Source of the DNA: Candidatus Bathyarchaeota archaeon | GTDB lineage: Archaea; Thermoproteota; Bathyarchaeia; TCS64 | Assembly: GCA_016934355.1 (NCBI GenBank) | Contig: JAFGTA010000227.1 | Span: forward strand, 1 to 14,379 | Direction of reading: 5' to 3' | DNA length: 14,379 bases | Part shown: positions 1-5,833 of the stretch, piece by piece | How the letters are laid out: every line of letters begins with the position of its first letter | Numbering within the stretch: position 1 is the first letter of the stretch | Translations under genes and position numbers: made by a program | The notes under the pieces: generated by a model | Seen by the model: only the letters and a program-made list of their open reading frames with translations | Database searches by the model: none | Told to the model about the DNA's origin: nothing

Positions 1-232
1 GCTTGCCTCCCGAGGTTATCACCGCCTCGCCTGTGGGAAGCCCATGGGGGTACCTAGTCCTCCTGATCTCCCTGCACTCGGCCAGTATCGCCGGCCCGCC
101 TGCCCTGTGGATCGCGCCGTCGACTCCGCCGCCTCCCATGAGGCTGCTGTTCGCCGCGTTAACCACCGCGTCGGCCTCCACCTGCGTGATGTCCCCCATG
201 ACAAGCGTGATCTGTGCGCCGCCGAACATCAT
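1..232 (-). CDS. Macrodomain (ADP-ribose-binding) protein, N-terminal part only
   Basis: Reading the minus strand from ATG at 232 gives an uninterrupted 77-codon frame running off the left edge, so only the N-terminal half is present. It begins [20 protein letters not shown] and contains [18 protein letters not shown], the macrodomain signature: the Asn of NAAN and the glycine loop bind the distal ribose and phosphates of ADP-ribose. A later [10 protein letters not shown] matches the conserved TG.A..T.G..L stretch. The family (YmdB/Af1521-like, about 170-190 aa) binds or hydrolyses ADP-ribose derivatives such as O-acetyl-ADP-ribose, or removes ADP-ribose from proteins. Which activity this one has cannot be said. 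The start could be either of two adjacent ATGs (232 or 229). No Shine-Dalgarno is seen. A TATA-like box 24 nt upstream suggests a leaderless mRNA, divergent from the AdoMet decarboxylase gene. Confidence 0.9.
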   Translation of the reverse strand, partial: MMFGGAQITLVMGDITQVEADAVVNAANSSLMGGGGVDGAIHRAGGPAILAECREIRRTRYPHGLPTGEAVITSGGK

Positions 233-252
233 GGGGTTGACTTCTGTGAAGG

Positions 253-260
253 TTTATAAG
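253..260. promoter_or_regulatory. Shared TATA box of the divergent macrodomain/speH pair
   Basis: The 51-bp gap between the two divergent start codons holds one obvious TATA-like element, TTTATAAG, which reads CTTATAAA on the other strand. Its centre lies about 27 nt before the speH ATG (284) and about 24 nt before the macrodomain ATG (232). Both distances fit archaeal leaderless transcription, where the start site is about 25 nt from the TATA centre. No Shine-Dalgarno precedes either gene. Use in both directions is an inference. Confidence 0.6.
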
Positions 261-283
261 ACGGTTTCCCGTGTCCCCCCTTT

Positions 284-622
284 ATGATTGGGCTACACCT
301 CATGGTGGACGGAGTAACCGAGGAGCAGGTCGGCAGGGACACCGTCGAGCGGCTCCTAAAGGAGACGCCGCCACTCATAGACATGCACATACTATCCGGC
401 CCTCATATAGTGGAGGGAGTTCCCGAGAACCCTGGGTGGACGGGCTTCGTCATCATAGACAAGAGCCACATCTCGGTCCACACATTCACAGAGACCAGCA
501 CCGCCTCCATCGACGTCTACAGCTGCAAGCCCTTCAACGCCAAGAAGGCCGTGCAGTTTATCCAGAGCCTTATCAGATTCAAAGAAATTACCACGCGCAC
601 CATAACCCGCGAAGTAGTCTAA
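284..622 (+). CDS. speH: S-adenosylmethionine decarboxylase-family proenzyme (SpeH type)
   Basis: A 112-aa pyruvoyl-enzyme precursor. The family self-cleaves before a Ser that becomes the pyruvoyl group, then decarboxylates AdoMet to supply aminopropyl groups for spermidine; some crenarchaeal members instead decarboxylate arginine. The core SHISVHTFTETSTASIDVYS then C shows the correct spacing: Ser61 (pyruvoyl precursor), His66 (processing) and Cys81 (proton donor), exactly 5 and 15 residues apart as in the Thermotoga enzyme. Length fits the short class I archaeal/bacterial form. Odd point: the residue before Ser61 is Lys, where the family usually has Glu, and the usual W-P-E after the HT is F-T-E. 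The start at 284 is the first ATG of the frame, 27 nt after a TATA box, with no Shine-Dalgarno. It stands alone as a gene; the next gene is 265 bp away. Confidence 0.85.
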   Translation: MIGLHLMVDGVTEEQVGRDTVERLLKETPPLIDMHILSGPHIVEGVPENPGWTGFVIIDKSHISVHTFTETSTASIDVYSCKPFNAKKAVQFIQSLIRFKEITTRTITREVV

Positions 623-645
623 CAACGCCGGGGCCACGGCCCGGA

Positions 646-697
646 AAACGGGTTTTTCACCTCTAAAAGGCTTAAAAATACATGGTTTTACCCGTTT
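646..697. repeat. Inverted repeat enclosing a TATA-like box
   Basis: Perfect 8-bp arms AAACGGGT (646-653) and ACCCGTTT (690-697) lie 36 bp apart and enclose the AT-rich CTTAAAAATA (671-680). The spacing is long for a hairpin and looks more like two half-sites of a protein-binding element around a promoter. The T5 run at 653-657 may also end speH transcription. Nothing in this stretch is coding. Confidence 0.4.
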
Positions 698-734
698 ACC
701 CCTCTTTCCGGGGACGTTACTTCGATGGGGGCGA

Positions 735-770
735 GTAATCGATGGAATAGGCTTATACCCCTCGAATTAC
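735..770. repeat. Second inverted repeat around a TATA-like sequence
   Basis: GTAATCGA (735-742) and TCGAATTAC (762-770) are complementary apart from one extra T, and they flank GCTTATACC (751-759), a good TATA-like box. It repeats the arrangement seen 80 bp upstream with a different sequence. Together the two elements fill most of the 265-bp non-coding stretch between speH and the antiporter; I see no small gene or RNA there. Confidence 0.35.
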
Positions 771-851
771 GCGGTCGATAACATTTTTCACGCATTTTTC
801 AGGGCTTTCTCGCTGAGTGGCTTCGAAAGGTGGAACAATACGGCGTATAGC

Positions 852-875
852 TTTTATTTACGGTCCATTTAAAAA
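852..875 (+). promoter_or_regulatory. Probable promoter of the antiporter gene
   Basis: TTTTATTTA (852-860) and CATTTAAAAA (866-875) precede the ATG at 888. The first box is centred about 32 nt upstream, giving a very short leader; the second is too close to serve. No Shine-Dalgarno precedes 888, consistent with leaderless or near-leaderless translation. Confidence 0.45.
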
Positions 876-887
876 GACTGAGAGCCT

Positions 888-2138
888 ATGGAGGGTGGAC
901 TCGGCCAGTTTGATGCGATATACAATATCCTCATCATGGTCGTAATAATCTCCCTCGTCGCCCGGCAGATAAACTTCCCCCCAACCATAGCGTTCATCTT
1001 CGCGGGGCTCCTCGCGGCGTGGGTTCCCCGCCTCGCCCTCCCTGAGCTATCACCAAACGTCTTCCTAACCATACTGCTCCCGCCCATCCTGTTCAACGAG
1101 ACCCTCACCCTCGACATAGAAGGTCTCATCGACGACAGTGACACCATCCTCAGCTACGCCGTACTGGGTACTGTGCTCGTCGTCGCGGCCGTCGGCCTCT
1201 ACACCCACTACATCCTCGGCCTAACGTGGATCGAGTCCTTCATGCTGGGCATCATAATAGCGCCCACCGACCCCGTCTCCGTGATCTCCACGTTCAAGCA
1301 GCTCGGCGTCATCAAACGGTTCCAGCTCATAGTCGCCGGCGAGAGCCTGTTCAACGACGGCGTCGCCATCGTCGTCTACAGCATCCTCCTCATCATAATC
1401 GAGGCGGGCACCATCAGCGGCGTCGAGGTCTTCCAGATCACAGCAGTCAAGGTGCTGGGTGGCATCCTCCTCGGCTACGCCGCCGGCTACATCGTCCACC
1501 TCATCTTCTGCTGGACAGACGACCTCTTCGTCGAGATGCTGCTGAGCTTCATAGTCGCCTTCGGCGTGTTCAGGCTAGCCGAGCAGTTCCACGCGAGCGG
1601 CGTCATAGCAGTCGTCATGGCGGGGCTGCTCCTGAACTACAGGTGCAAGATCAGCGGCGGCATAACGGAGCACGACGAGGAGAGCCTTGAAGTCATATGG
1701 GAGTTCGTCGGCTTCATAGCCTCAAGCTTCGCCTTCATCTTCATAGGCGTCTCCCTGGAGCCCTCCCTCCTCGTCGGCTACACCCTGCCCATACTGGGCC
1801 TCTCCCTCTTCAGCGTCGCCTTCCGGTACGTGATGGTGAACATGGTCGCAGGCTTCCTCGAGGAGCGTCGGCGTAAACGCATACCCCAGAACTGGAGGCT
1901 CGGCATGACCTGGAGCGGCCTCAGGGGCGCCGTCTCCGTTGTCCTCGTCCTCGGCATCATCGGGATGGACCTCCCTAACGTCAACGTCATGCTCGCCCTA
2001 ACCTACGGTATCGTCCTCAGCTCAAACGTCATCCAAGGCCTCTCCATGCCCTTTATCGTGAACAAGCTCAGGCTCTTCAGCTCGCGGCCTAGCCCAGAGG
2101 CGCCTCCAGCCGAGGAAAACGTGGACACCCCCGACTAG
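888..2138 (+). CDS. nhaP: Na+(K+)/H+ antiporter, NhaP/CPA1 family
   Basis: A 416-aa polytopic membrane protein with about 12 hydrophobic segments, the usual size of the CPA1 transport domain. Diagnostic motifs are APTDPVSVIS (residues 125-134), with the Asp of the unwound helix, and GESLFNDGVAIVVY (152-165), with the Asn-Asp pair (N156-D157) typical of electroneutral NhaP/NHE exchangers rather than electrogenic CPA2 types. WSGLRGAVSVVL (342-353) carries the conserved Arg of the late helices. The family exchanges cytoplasmic Na+, K+ or Li+ for external H+ to control pH and salt balance. The C-terminal tail is short and Pro/Glu-rich, with no TrkA/RCK or CBS regulatory domain. The ATG at 888 is chosen because it directly precedes the first helix and lies behind a TATA-like box. 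Ion specificity cannot be read from the sequence. Confidence 0.92.
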   Translation: MEGGLGQFDAIYNILIMVVIISLVARQINFPPTIAFIFAGLLAAWVPRLALPELSPNVFLTILLPPILFNETLTLDIEGLIDDSDTILSYAVLGTVLVVAAVGLYTHYILGLTWIESFMLGIIIAPTDPVSVISTFKQLGVIKRFQLIVAGESLFNDGVAIVVYSILLIIIEAGTISGVEVFQITAVKVLGGILLGYAAGYIVHLIFCWTDDLFVEMLLSFIVAFGVFRLAEQFHASGVIAVVMAGLLLNYRCKISGGITEHDEESLEVIWEFVGFIASSFAFIFIGVSLEPSLLVGYTLPILGLSLFSVAFRYVMVNMVAGFLEERRRKRIPQNWRLGMTWSGLRGAVSVVLVLGIIGMDLPNVNVMLALTYGIVLSSNVIQGLSMPFIVNKLRLFSSRPSPEAPPAEENVDTPD

Positions 2139-2179
2139 CCTCAACCTAGCTGCTCATCAAGATATACGAGGACGAGCTC

Positions 2180-2329
2180 ATGCACCACCTGTTCCTCGAG
2201 AGCTTCCTGGAGACCATCCTCAAGCGGGAGACCATCACGGAGCAGGGTGTCTGGGATATGCTGTTCAGAGACCTGCCCACTCACGGGCACGTCGCAGACC
2301 CCTACGCTGAGAGAGAGTTCGGTTCCTAG
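2180..2329 (+). CDS. Small coding-like ORF (49 aa) or gene remnant, unknown function
   Basis: From ATG 2180 to TAG 2327-2329 the frame encodes a 49-aa polypeptide starting MHHLFLESFLETILKRETIT and ending YAEREFGS. Its codons end almost always in C or G (GAG, CTC, ATC, AAG), as in the antiporter next to it, which is strong evidence that it is or recently was translated. The same codon style extends about ten codons upstream of the ATG to a stop at 2147-2149, so the start may be an unusual codon, or this may be the C-terminal remnant of a larger gene. A GAGG (2168-2171) lies 8 nt before the ATG. The predicted peptide is acidic and helical; I do not recognise a family. It lies 41 bp after the antiporter and could be co-transcribed with it. 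Confidence 0.5.
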   Translation: MHHLFLESFLETILKRETITEQGVWDMLFRDLPTHGHVADPYAEREFGS

Positions 2330-2383
2330 CCCTTCCCCTACAGCTCATTTGAAGATATTTTCTTCTTTCACCCCTTCACTTAC

Positions 2384-2400
2384 TTTTTTTATATTTATTT
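2384..2400 (+). terminator. T-rich terminator after the antiporter/small ORF
   Basis: A T7 run (2384-2390) followed by ATATTTATTTT lies within a pyrimidine-rich stretch starting about 2361. Archaeal RNA polymerase terminates at such T tracts without needing a hairpin. It would end transcripts from the antiporter and the small ORF before the next gene's promoter, whose TATA-like candidates lie at about 2419-2436. Confidence 0.5.
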
Positions 2401-2471
2401 TACACTTTATTTCTTACCTTTATAGTGATTATCTTATATCCTCATAGACGAAGGTGATCTCAGAAGCCCAT

Positions 2472-2479
2472 GGGGGTGA
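2472..2479 (+). promoter_or_regulatory. Ribosome binding site deciding the start at 2485
   Basis: GGGGGTGA lies 5 nt before ATG 2485. An in-frame ATG at 2470 has its own AAGGTGATCT (2451-2460) 9 nt upstream, so both starts are feasible. The 2485 start is preferred because the receiver-like fold begins right after it (GKRVNILAFIE). Confidence 0.5.
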
Positions 2480-2484
2480 GACAC

Positions 2485-3153
2485 ATGGGTAAACGAGTCA
2501 ATATATTAGCCTTCATCGAAGGCGATTCTCAGCCAGAGCTTCTCAGATATGTCCTCGAGAGATACGACCCTGATTTCCACGTAGACCTAGCCGCGACCAT
2601 CCTCGCAGTTCAAGAACACATCCACTCCAACACATATGACTGCATGATGTCCACACACGAGTCGCCCCACCTCGGCGCAGTCCGACGGCTACAGATAACC
2701 AGCAGGTCCCCGGAGATACCACTGCTGTTGCTACACCAGCGTGAGCTGGACTCGCTTCACATTGGAACCGATATCACGAAACACGCCTGTGAACTAAGAC
2801 GGCTGGTAGAGAAAAGGGGTCAGATAAAAGATAACCGACCACAGCCACGAACACATCCTCTCGTATCCATAAGGGAAGGCGATATCTACGTAGAAGGCGC
2901 AGACGGGAAGGACATCCTGTGGGGGTACGAGGGCATCGACCCGTATTCAGTTGCCAGCTCGATGGAGCTCGAGCTACGAGCGATCGACTACGTCAGAGAC
3001 CGGCTCGCCGTAACTGTCTCCGAGGTGACGGAGGAGCTTAACCAAGCGGAGCTGCCCATCGAGGACGTGCCCGACCTCGTCTTCGAGGGCTACAGGAAGC
3101 TGCTTCTCTGGTTCAGGGATCTTGACGAGTCCTTTGGCTGCCGCCTACGATAA
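2485..3153 (+). CDS. Protein with degenerate response-regulator receiver domain
   Basis: A 222-aa protein (numbering from ATG 2485; five residues longer from 2470). Residues 5-100 follow the receiver-domain pattern: a first strand with acidic residues (VNILAFIEGDSQPELL), then YDCMMSTHESP (51-61) where active receivers have YD.V..D..MP, then PEIPLLLLHQREL (76-88) and IGTDITK (93-99), matching the P-D-I-P and G-A-D-x-x-x-K stretches. The phosphoacceptor Asp is replaced by Thr57, so phosphorylation in the usual way is not expected; it may be a constitutive or ligand-sensing pseudo-receiver. Residues 130-222 form a separate acidic, mostly helical region that I do not recognise and that shows no clear DNA-binding motif. 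No histidine kinase is nearby. It is a single gene between T-rich stretches. The receiver assignment rests on pattern only. Confidence 0.65.
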   Translation: MGKRVNILAFIEGDSQPELLRYVLERYDPDFHVDLAATILAVQEHIHSNTYDCMMSTHESPHLGAVRRLQITSRSPEIPLLLLHQRELDSLHIGTDITKHACELRRLVEKRGQIKDNRPQPRTHPLVSIREGDIYVEGADGKDILWGYEGIDPYSVASSMELELRAIDYVRDRLAVTVSEVTEELNQAELPIEDVPDLVFEGYRKLLLWFRDLDESFGCRLR

Positions 3154-3165
3154 CAATAACCCAAG

Positions 3166-3179
3166 TTTTTCTAGTTTTT
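3166..3179 (+). terminator. T-rich terminator of the receiver-like gene
   Basis: Two T5 runs (3166-3170 and 3175-3179) begin 13 nt after the stop codon. The stretch CTAGTTTTTA...TTAAAAAGCTAG (3171-3197) is also an imperfect inverted repeat. Confidence 0.45.
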
Positions 3180-3239
3180 ATATCTTTAAAAAGCTAGTAT
3201 TTCTTTCGTTTCCTTGCCTAGAGAACCATTAACCGGCAG

Positions 3240-3255
3240 TTTTTTTCGAAAAAAA
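3240..3255. repeat. 16-bp perfect palindrome T7-CG-A7
   Basis: Seven T, CG, seven A: a perfect palindrome 60 bp upstream of the small RHH gene. It can act as a T-run terminator on either strand, or as an operator; RHH proteins bind palindromic sites as paired dimers. Confidence 0.5.
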
Positions 3256-3283
3256 TTATGATTTTTACCTAAAAAAATAAAGG

Positions 3284-3302
3284 TTTTTAAACTAAAAAGT
3301 TT
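3284..3302 (+). promoter_or_regulatory. TATA box and overlapping inverted repeat before the 54-aa RHH gene
   Basis: TTTTTAAAC (3284-3292) is centred about 28 nt before the ATG at 3316, fitting leaderless transcription. It overlaps the inverted repeat AAACT-AAAA-AGTTT (3289-3302), which would fall between the TATA box and the start, a position suited to autorepression. Confidence 0.5.
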
Positions 3303-3315
3303 AGAAAATCATAGG

Positions 3316-3480
3316 ATGCCTGAAAGAAAATACAAGTACCACACGGTAAACCTCCCCGAGAGCCTAGCGAAGAAGATCGAGGAAGTAATCGAGAGCGGCA
3401 ATCATGGTTACACCAGCATCCCTGACTTCGTGAAGTCGGCAGTACGCCGGTACCTGAGAGACCTCGGATATCTAGTGTGA
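3316..3480 (+). CDS. Small ribbon-helix-helix (CopG/MetJ/Arc-type) protein, 54 aa
   Basis: An ATG at 3316 and TGA at 3478-3480 enclose 54 codons. The product reads MPERKYKYHTVNLPESLAKK, then a helix, then GYTSIPDFVKSAVRRYLRDL and GYLV. This is the classic RHH layout: a short basic beta strand (KYHTVNLPE, residues 6-14) that pairs in a dimer and contacts DNA; helix 1 (about 15-26); a turn containing GYTSIPDFV, where the ST.SEFVR-like motif caps helix 2; and helix 2 (about 34-49). The size is that of a minimal RHH transcription factor. No toxin gene lies beside it on the same strand, so an antitoxin role is not indicated; an autoregulated or local regulator is likelier. There is no Shine-Dalgarno, and a TATA box sits about 28 nt upstream (leaderless). 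Targets are unknown. Confidence 0.8.
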   Translation: MPERKYKYHTVNLPESLAKKIEEVIESGNHGYTSIPDFVKSAVRRYLRDLGYLV

Positions 3481-3623
3481 GAGGGGAATCCGCAAAGCTC
3501 CCATGGTGCGTAATGCACAGGAAGCCCCGCATGCAGCGGCGGAAACTAGTTATTCCCATTTATCTCTGAGGAGACATTCCATGTTTGTCCGCATAATTTA
3601 TTGATATACACCCACCACAACAT

Positions 3624-3632
3624 TGTTATATC
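3624..3632 (+). promoter_or_regulatory. TATA box of the zinc-ribbon gene
   Basis: TGTTATATC is centred about 25 nt before ATG 3653, and no Shine-Dalgarno is present. An ATG at 3642 would give only ATG-GAT-TGA and is not used. The palindrome CGCTAGCG (3632-3639) lies between box and start. Confidence 0.5.
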
Positions 3633-3652
3633 GCTAGCGTAATGGATTGATC

Positions 3653-4012
3653 ATGGTGACATGCAGAGGATGCGGAGACGAGCTCTCAGAGGAAGCCAAC
3701 TTCTGCCCAAAGTGCGGGCTCAGAACCGAGAGAGGAGAGAAGGAGGGAGCAAAGACCCCCATATCGACTAGGCCGAACTGGGAGAGAGACGTCGAGACGG
3801 CACTCACCAACGCCTCCAAGCTGATGGAGGAGGCATTCCAGGCCGCCAAGAAAGGGCTGCAGCAGGCGGCGGACGAGGTAGGCTTCGAGCTGGAAAAGGC
3901 GAGGGACAGAAGGGTCACGAGGTCGGGGCCCCTCTACTGCCCGAAATGCGGAAGCAAGAATCCGAGCGACTCCCAGTACTGCACATCATGCGGAAAAGAG
4001 ATGCCTAGGTAG
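3653..4012 (+). CDS. Double zinc-ribbon protein
   Basis: A 119-aa protein with a four-cysteine zinc ribbon at each end: C4-x2-C7 with C18-x2-C21 (CRGCGDEL...FCPKCG), and C96-x2-C99 with C110-x2-C113 (YCPKCGSKN...YCTSCG). Between them, about residues 41-88 form a charged amphipathic helix (WERDVETALTNASKLMEEAF and on) likely to be a coiled coil or dimerisation/lipid-facing helix. The second ribbon matches the zinc_ribbon_2/DUF7577-like pattern CP.CG..n......C..CG. Such proteins are common in archaea and usually lack a known role; adaptor or nucleic-acid binding roles are possible. No membrane segment is visible. The ATG at 3653 is chosen over an in-frame TTG at 3647 because of the TATA spacing and because the first ribbon starts there. 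Confidence 0.75.
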   Translation: MVTCRGCGDELSEEANFCPKCGLRTERGEKEGAKTPISTRPNWERDVETALTNASKLMEEAFQAAKKGLQQAADEVGFELEKARDRRVTRSGPLYCPKCGSKNPSDSQYCTSCGKEMPR

Positions 4013-4146
4013 CACCCAAGTCATCTACTGTCCAGTCTCGATACTTCCCCTCCTTAAGCGCCACCCGGTCTTCTTTCTATCACTCGTTCGATGGTACTCA
4101 ATCCATCTGCGAAGACTCAAAAAAGACATGATCACAGCATATAGCA

Positions 4147-5142
4147 ATGAGCGTGCTGTGCTCCGGTAGCTACCTCGCGGACTTCATCGTACCAGACTTG
4201 CCGGAGATCGGAGCGCCGGGGAGCCTGGTATACGCTCCGAGGGGCATAACCCTCTCTGCGGGCGGGCACTCGGCCAACGTCGCCATAGACCTTGTCCAGC
4301 TCGGGCAGGCAACGGTCCACTCGACAGGGTGCGTCGGGGACGACCCCGTAGGCGAGCTCCTAGTAAACATTCTCAAGGGAAGAGGGGTACACGTCCACCC
4401 GCAGGTAGCCGAAGGCGTGACCACCTCCAAGAACATAGCCCTGATAGTGAAGGGCCAGGACCGCAGGTTCATAGCAGAGCTCACCGCCAACACACGCCTC
4501 GAACCAGCGCACGTGGAGAGGCTGCTCACGGAGCTGAGGCCCACGATATTCTACCAAGGGACAGTAGGAGGCCTGAGACACATCGACGCCAACCTAAAGG
4601 AGCTCCTAGCAGCAGCCAAGGACGTCGGATCGCTTACTGTAGTGGACGCCATACCGCCTACGAACTGCTGGGAGAACCTCCTCGAAGCCCTCGGCGGCGT
4701 CGACCTGTTCCACTGCAACCTCGAGGAAGCCCAAGCCATGCTAGGTTCGATGGACCCCTTCTCCCTGCTCAATGAGCTATGCAGGCGCGGTGTCAAGCTA
4801 TCAGTTATCTCAGCCGGTAGTATGGGTGTCTACGCCTCCACTGGGCTCATCACAGCTGAGATGCCAGCGTTCAATGTGGAGGACGTGGACCCGACTGGGG
4901 CGGGGGACGCCCTCTGCGCCGGAATGATCAACTACTTAACCCGAGAGGGACTCTCGTCAGATAGGCTGACTTCTCTGGATTCGCAGGGATTAGTGAGGCT
5001 GTTGCTGCATGGGCAGGCTGCGGGGGCCGCGTGCGTCACAGGTGTAGGCGCGACGACCAACGTGACGAGGCAGAGAGTGGAGGCTCTCCTGGAGGAGCAG
5101 GCGCAGATGTTAATGGAATCAACAAGGACAACAGTGGTCTGA
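4147..5142 (+). CDS. PfkB/ribokinase-family carbohydrate (or nucleoside) kinase
   Basis: A 331-aa member of the ribokinase superfamily, which phosphorylates sugars or nucleosides with ATP. Both family signatures are present: the N-terminal SAGGHSANVAIDLVQLG (about residues 37-53), with the GG of the substrate site, and the C-terminal DPTGAGDALCAG (248-259), with the anion hole and the catalytic base Asp254. The order YQGTVGG... / VVDAIPP... / CNLEEAQAML / VISAGSMGVY follows the core strands of the fold, with N-x-E-E-A typical of the nucleotide-binding half. Substrate is not determined; ribokinase, 2-keto-3-deoxygluconate, fructose and nucleoside kinases all share this pattern. It is the first gene of an apparent operon: its stop (5140-5142) lies 1 nt before the radB start. 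A weak A-rich box (4118-4126) lies about 25 nt before the ATG, with no clear Shine-Dalgarno. Confidence 0.88.
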   Translation: MSVLCSGSYLADFIVPDLPEIGAPGSLVYAPRGITLSAGGHSANVAIDLVQLGQATVHSTGCVGDDPVGELLVNILKGRGVHVHPQVAEGVTTSKNIALIVKGQDRRFIAELTANTRLEPAHVERLLTELRPTIFYQGTVGGLRHIDANLKELLAAAKDVGSLTVVDAIPPTNCWENLLEALGGVDLFHCNLEEAQAMLGSMDPFSLLNELCRRGVKLSVISAGSMGVYASTGLITAEMPAFNVEDVDPTGAGDALCAGMINYLTREGLSSDRLTSLDSQGLVRLLLHGQAAGAACVTGVGATTNVTRQRVEALLEEQAQMLMESTRTTVV

Positions 5143-5143
5143 A

Positions 5144-5833
5144 TTGTCCGGGAGACAGGGGCGGGTTAAAAGCGGCGTCGAGCCCCTCGACCAGTTGTTG
5201 GGAGGCGGCTTCGCCTGCGGCGCCGTCAGCCTCCTCTACGGAGAGGCTACAACGGGGAAGACGACACTCTCCCTCACCACAGCCCTGAATCACCTCGCCG
5301 GGCACCGGGCTGCGAAGGCTGTCTACATAGACTCCGATAACAAGCTAAACACGGGAAGGCTCACCCAGATGGCGGAGCCCAGGGGAGAAGAACTGCTCAA
5401 GAGGCTGCACCTCCACACGCCCCTGCGCTTCAGCGAGCAGGAGGAGACCATTGAGCAGCTCCCCATGCTGGACGCCATGGACCTCGTGGTGCTCGACAGC
5501 GTGACGGGGCTGTACCGTGGGGAGACAGGCGACGAGGCGAAAGCCTACCGAGCCAACAAAGAACTTAACCGCCAGCTTGGATACATATCGGAGATGGCGC
5601 TGAAAACCGGTGCAGCCTTCCTACTCACAGGTCAGGTACGCAGTGTACTGGATACCTCACAGGTAGAGCCGGTTGCGCCCCGTCTGCTCAGCTACTGGAG
5701 CTCCGCCATCCTCAAGCTGGAGAAGACGAGCGAGCAGGGGAAGCGTCAGGCAACGTTGGAGAAGCCGGCGGTTCAGCCCAACACTGTCAACATCTGGATA
5801 ACCGAGGCAGGAGCGTCAGAGACCCCGACATGA
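5144..5833 (+). CDS. radB: RadB-type RecA/RAD51 paralogue
   Basis: A 229-aa single RecA-fold ATPase. It opens with SGVEPLDQLLGGGF (residues 10-23), the family entry motif, followed by Walker A GEATTGKT (33-40) and Walker B MDLVVLDS (112-119). LLTGQVRSV later matches the L2-adjacent L-T-N-Q-V stretch of RAD51/RadA. It lacks the N-terminal helix-hairpin-helix domain of RadA, and its length fits RadB (about 220 aa). RadB is thought to assist RadA in homologous recombination, binding ATP but hydrolysing it slowly. The start is TTG 5144, one base after the kinase stop; no other start codon fits before the conserved core. The 3' end overlaps carS by ATGA. A short KaiC-like ATPase is the alternative, but the length and GGG-F entry fit RadB better. 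Confidence 0.82.
   Translation: MSGRQGRVKSGVEPLDQLLGGGFACGAVSLLYGEATTGKTTLSLTTALNHLAGHRAAKAVYIDSDNKLNTGRLTQMAEPRGEELLKRLHLHTPLRFSEQEETIEQLPMLDAMDLVVLDSVTGLYRGETGDEAKAYRANKELNRQLGYISEMALKTGAAFLLTGQVRSVLDTSQVEPVAPRLLSYWSSAILKLEKTSEQGKRQATLEKPAVQPNTVNIWITEAGASETPT

Noticed and set aside
3316..3480. Toxin-antitoxin reading of the small RHH gene
   Set aside because: No toxin-like gene (PIN, RelE, MazF) lies next to it; the downstream gene is a zinc-ribbon protein with a separate promoter.
3481..3646. Short hairpins GTGC-GTAAT-GCAC and CCGC-ATGCA-GCGG after the RHH gene
   Set aside because: Stems are only 4 bp and isolated; no T run follows, and nothing supports an RNA gene.
4013..4146. Possible coding or RNA in the gap before the sugar kinase
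   Set aside because: No open frame with coding-like codon use, and no tRNA-like or repeated structure was found.
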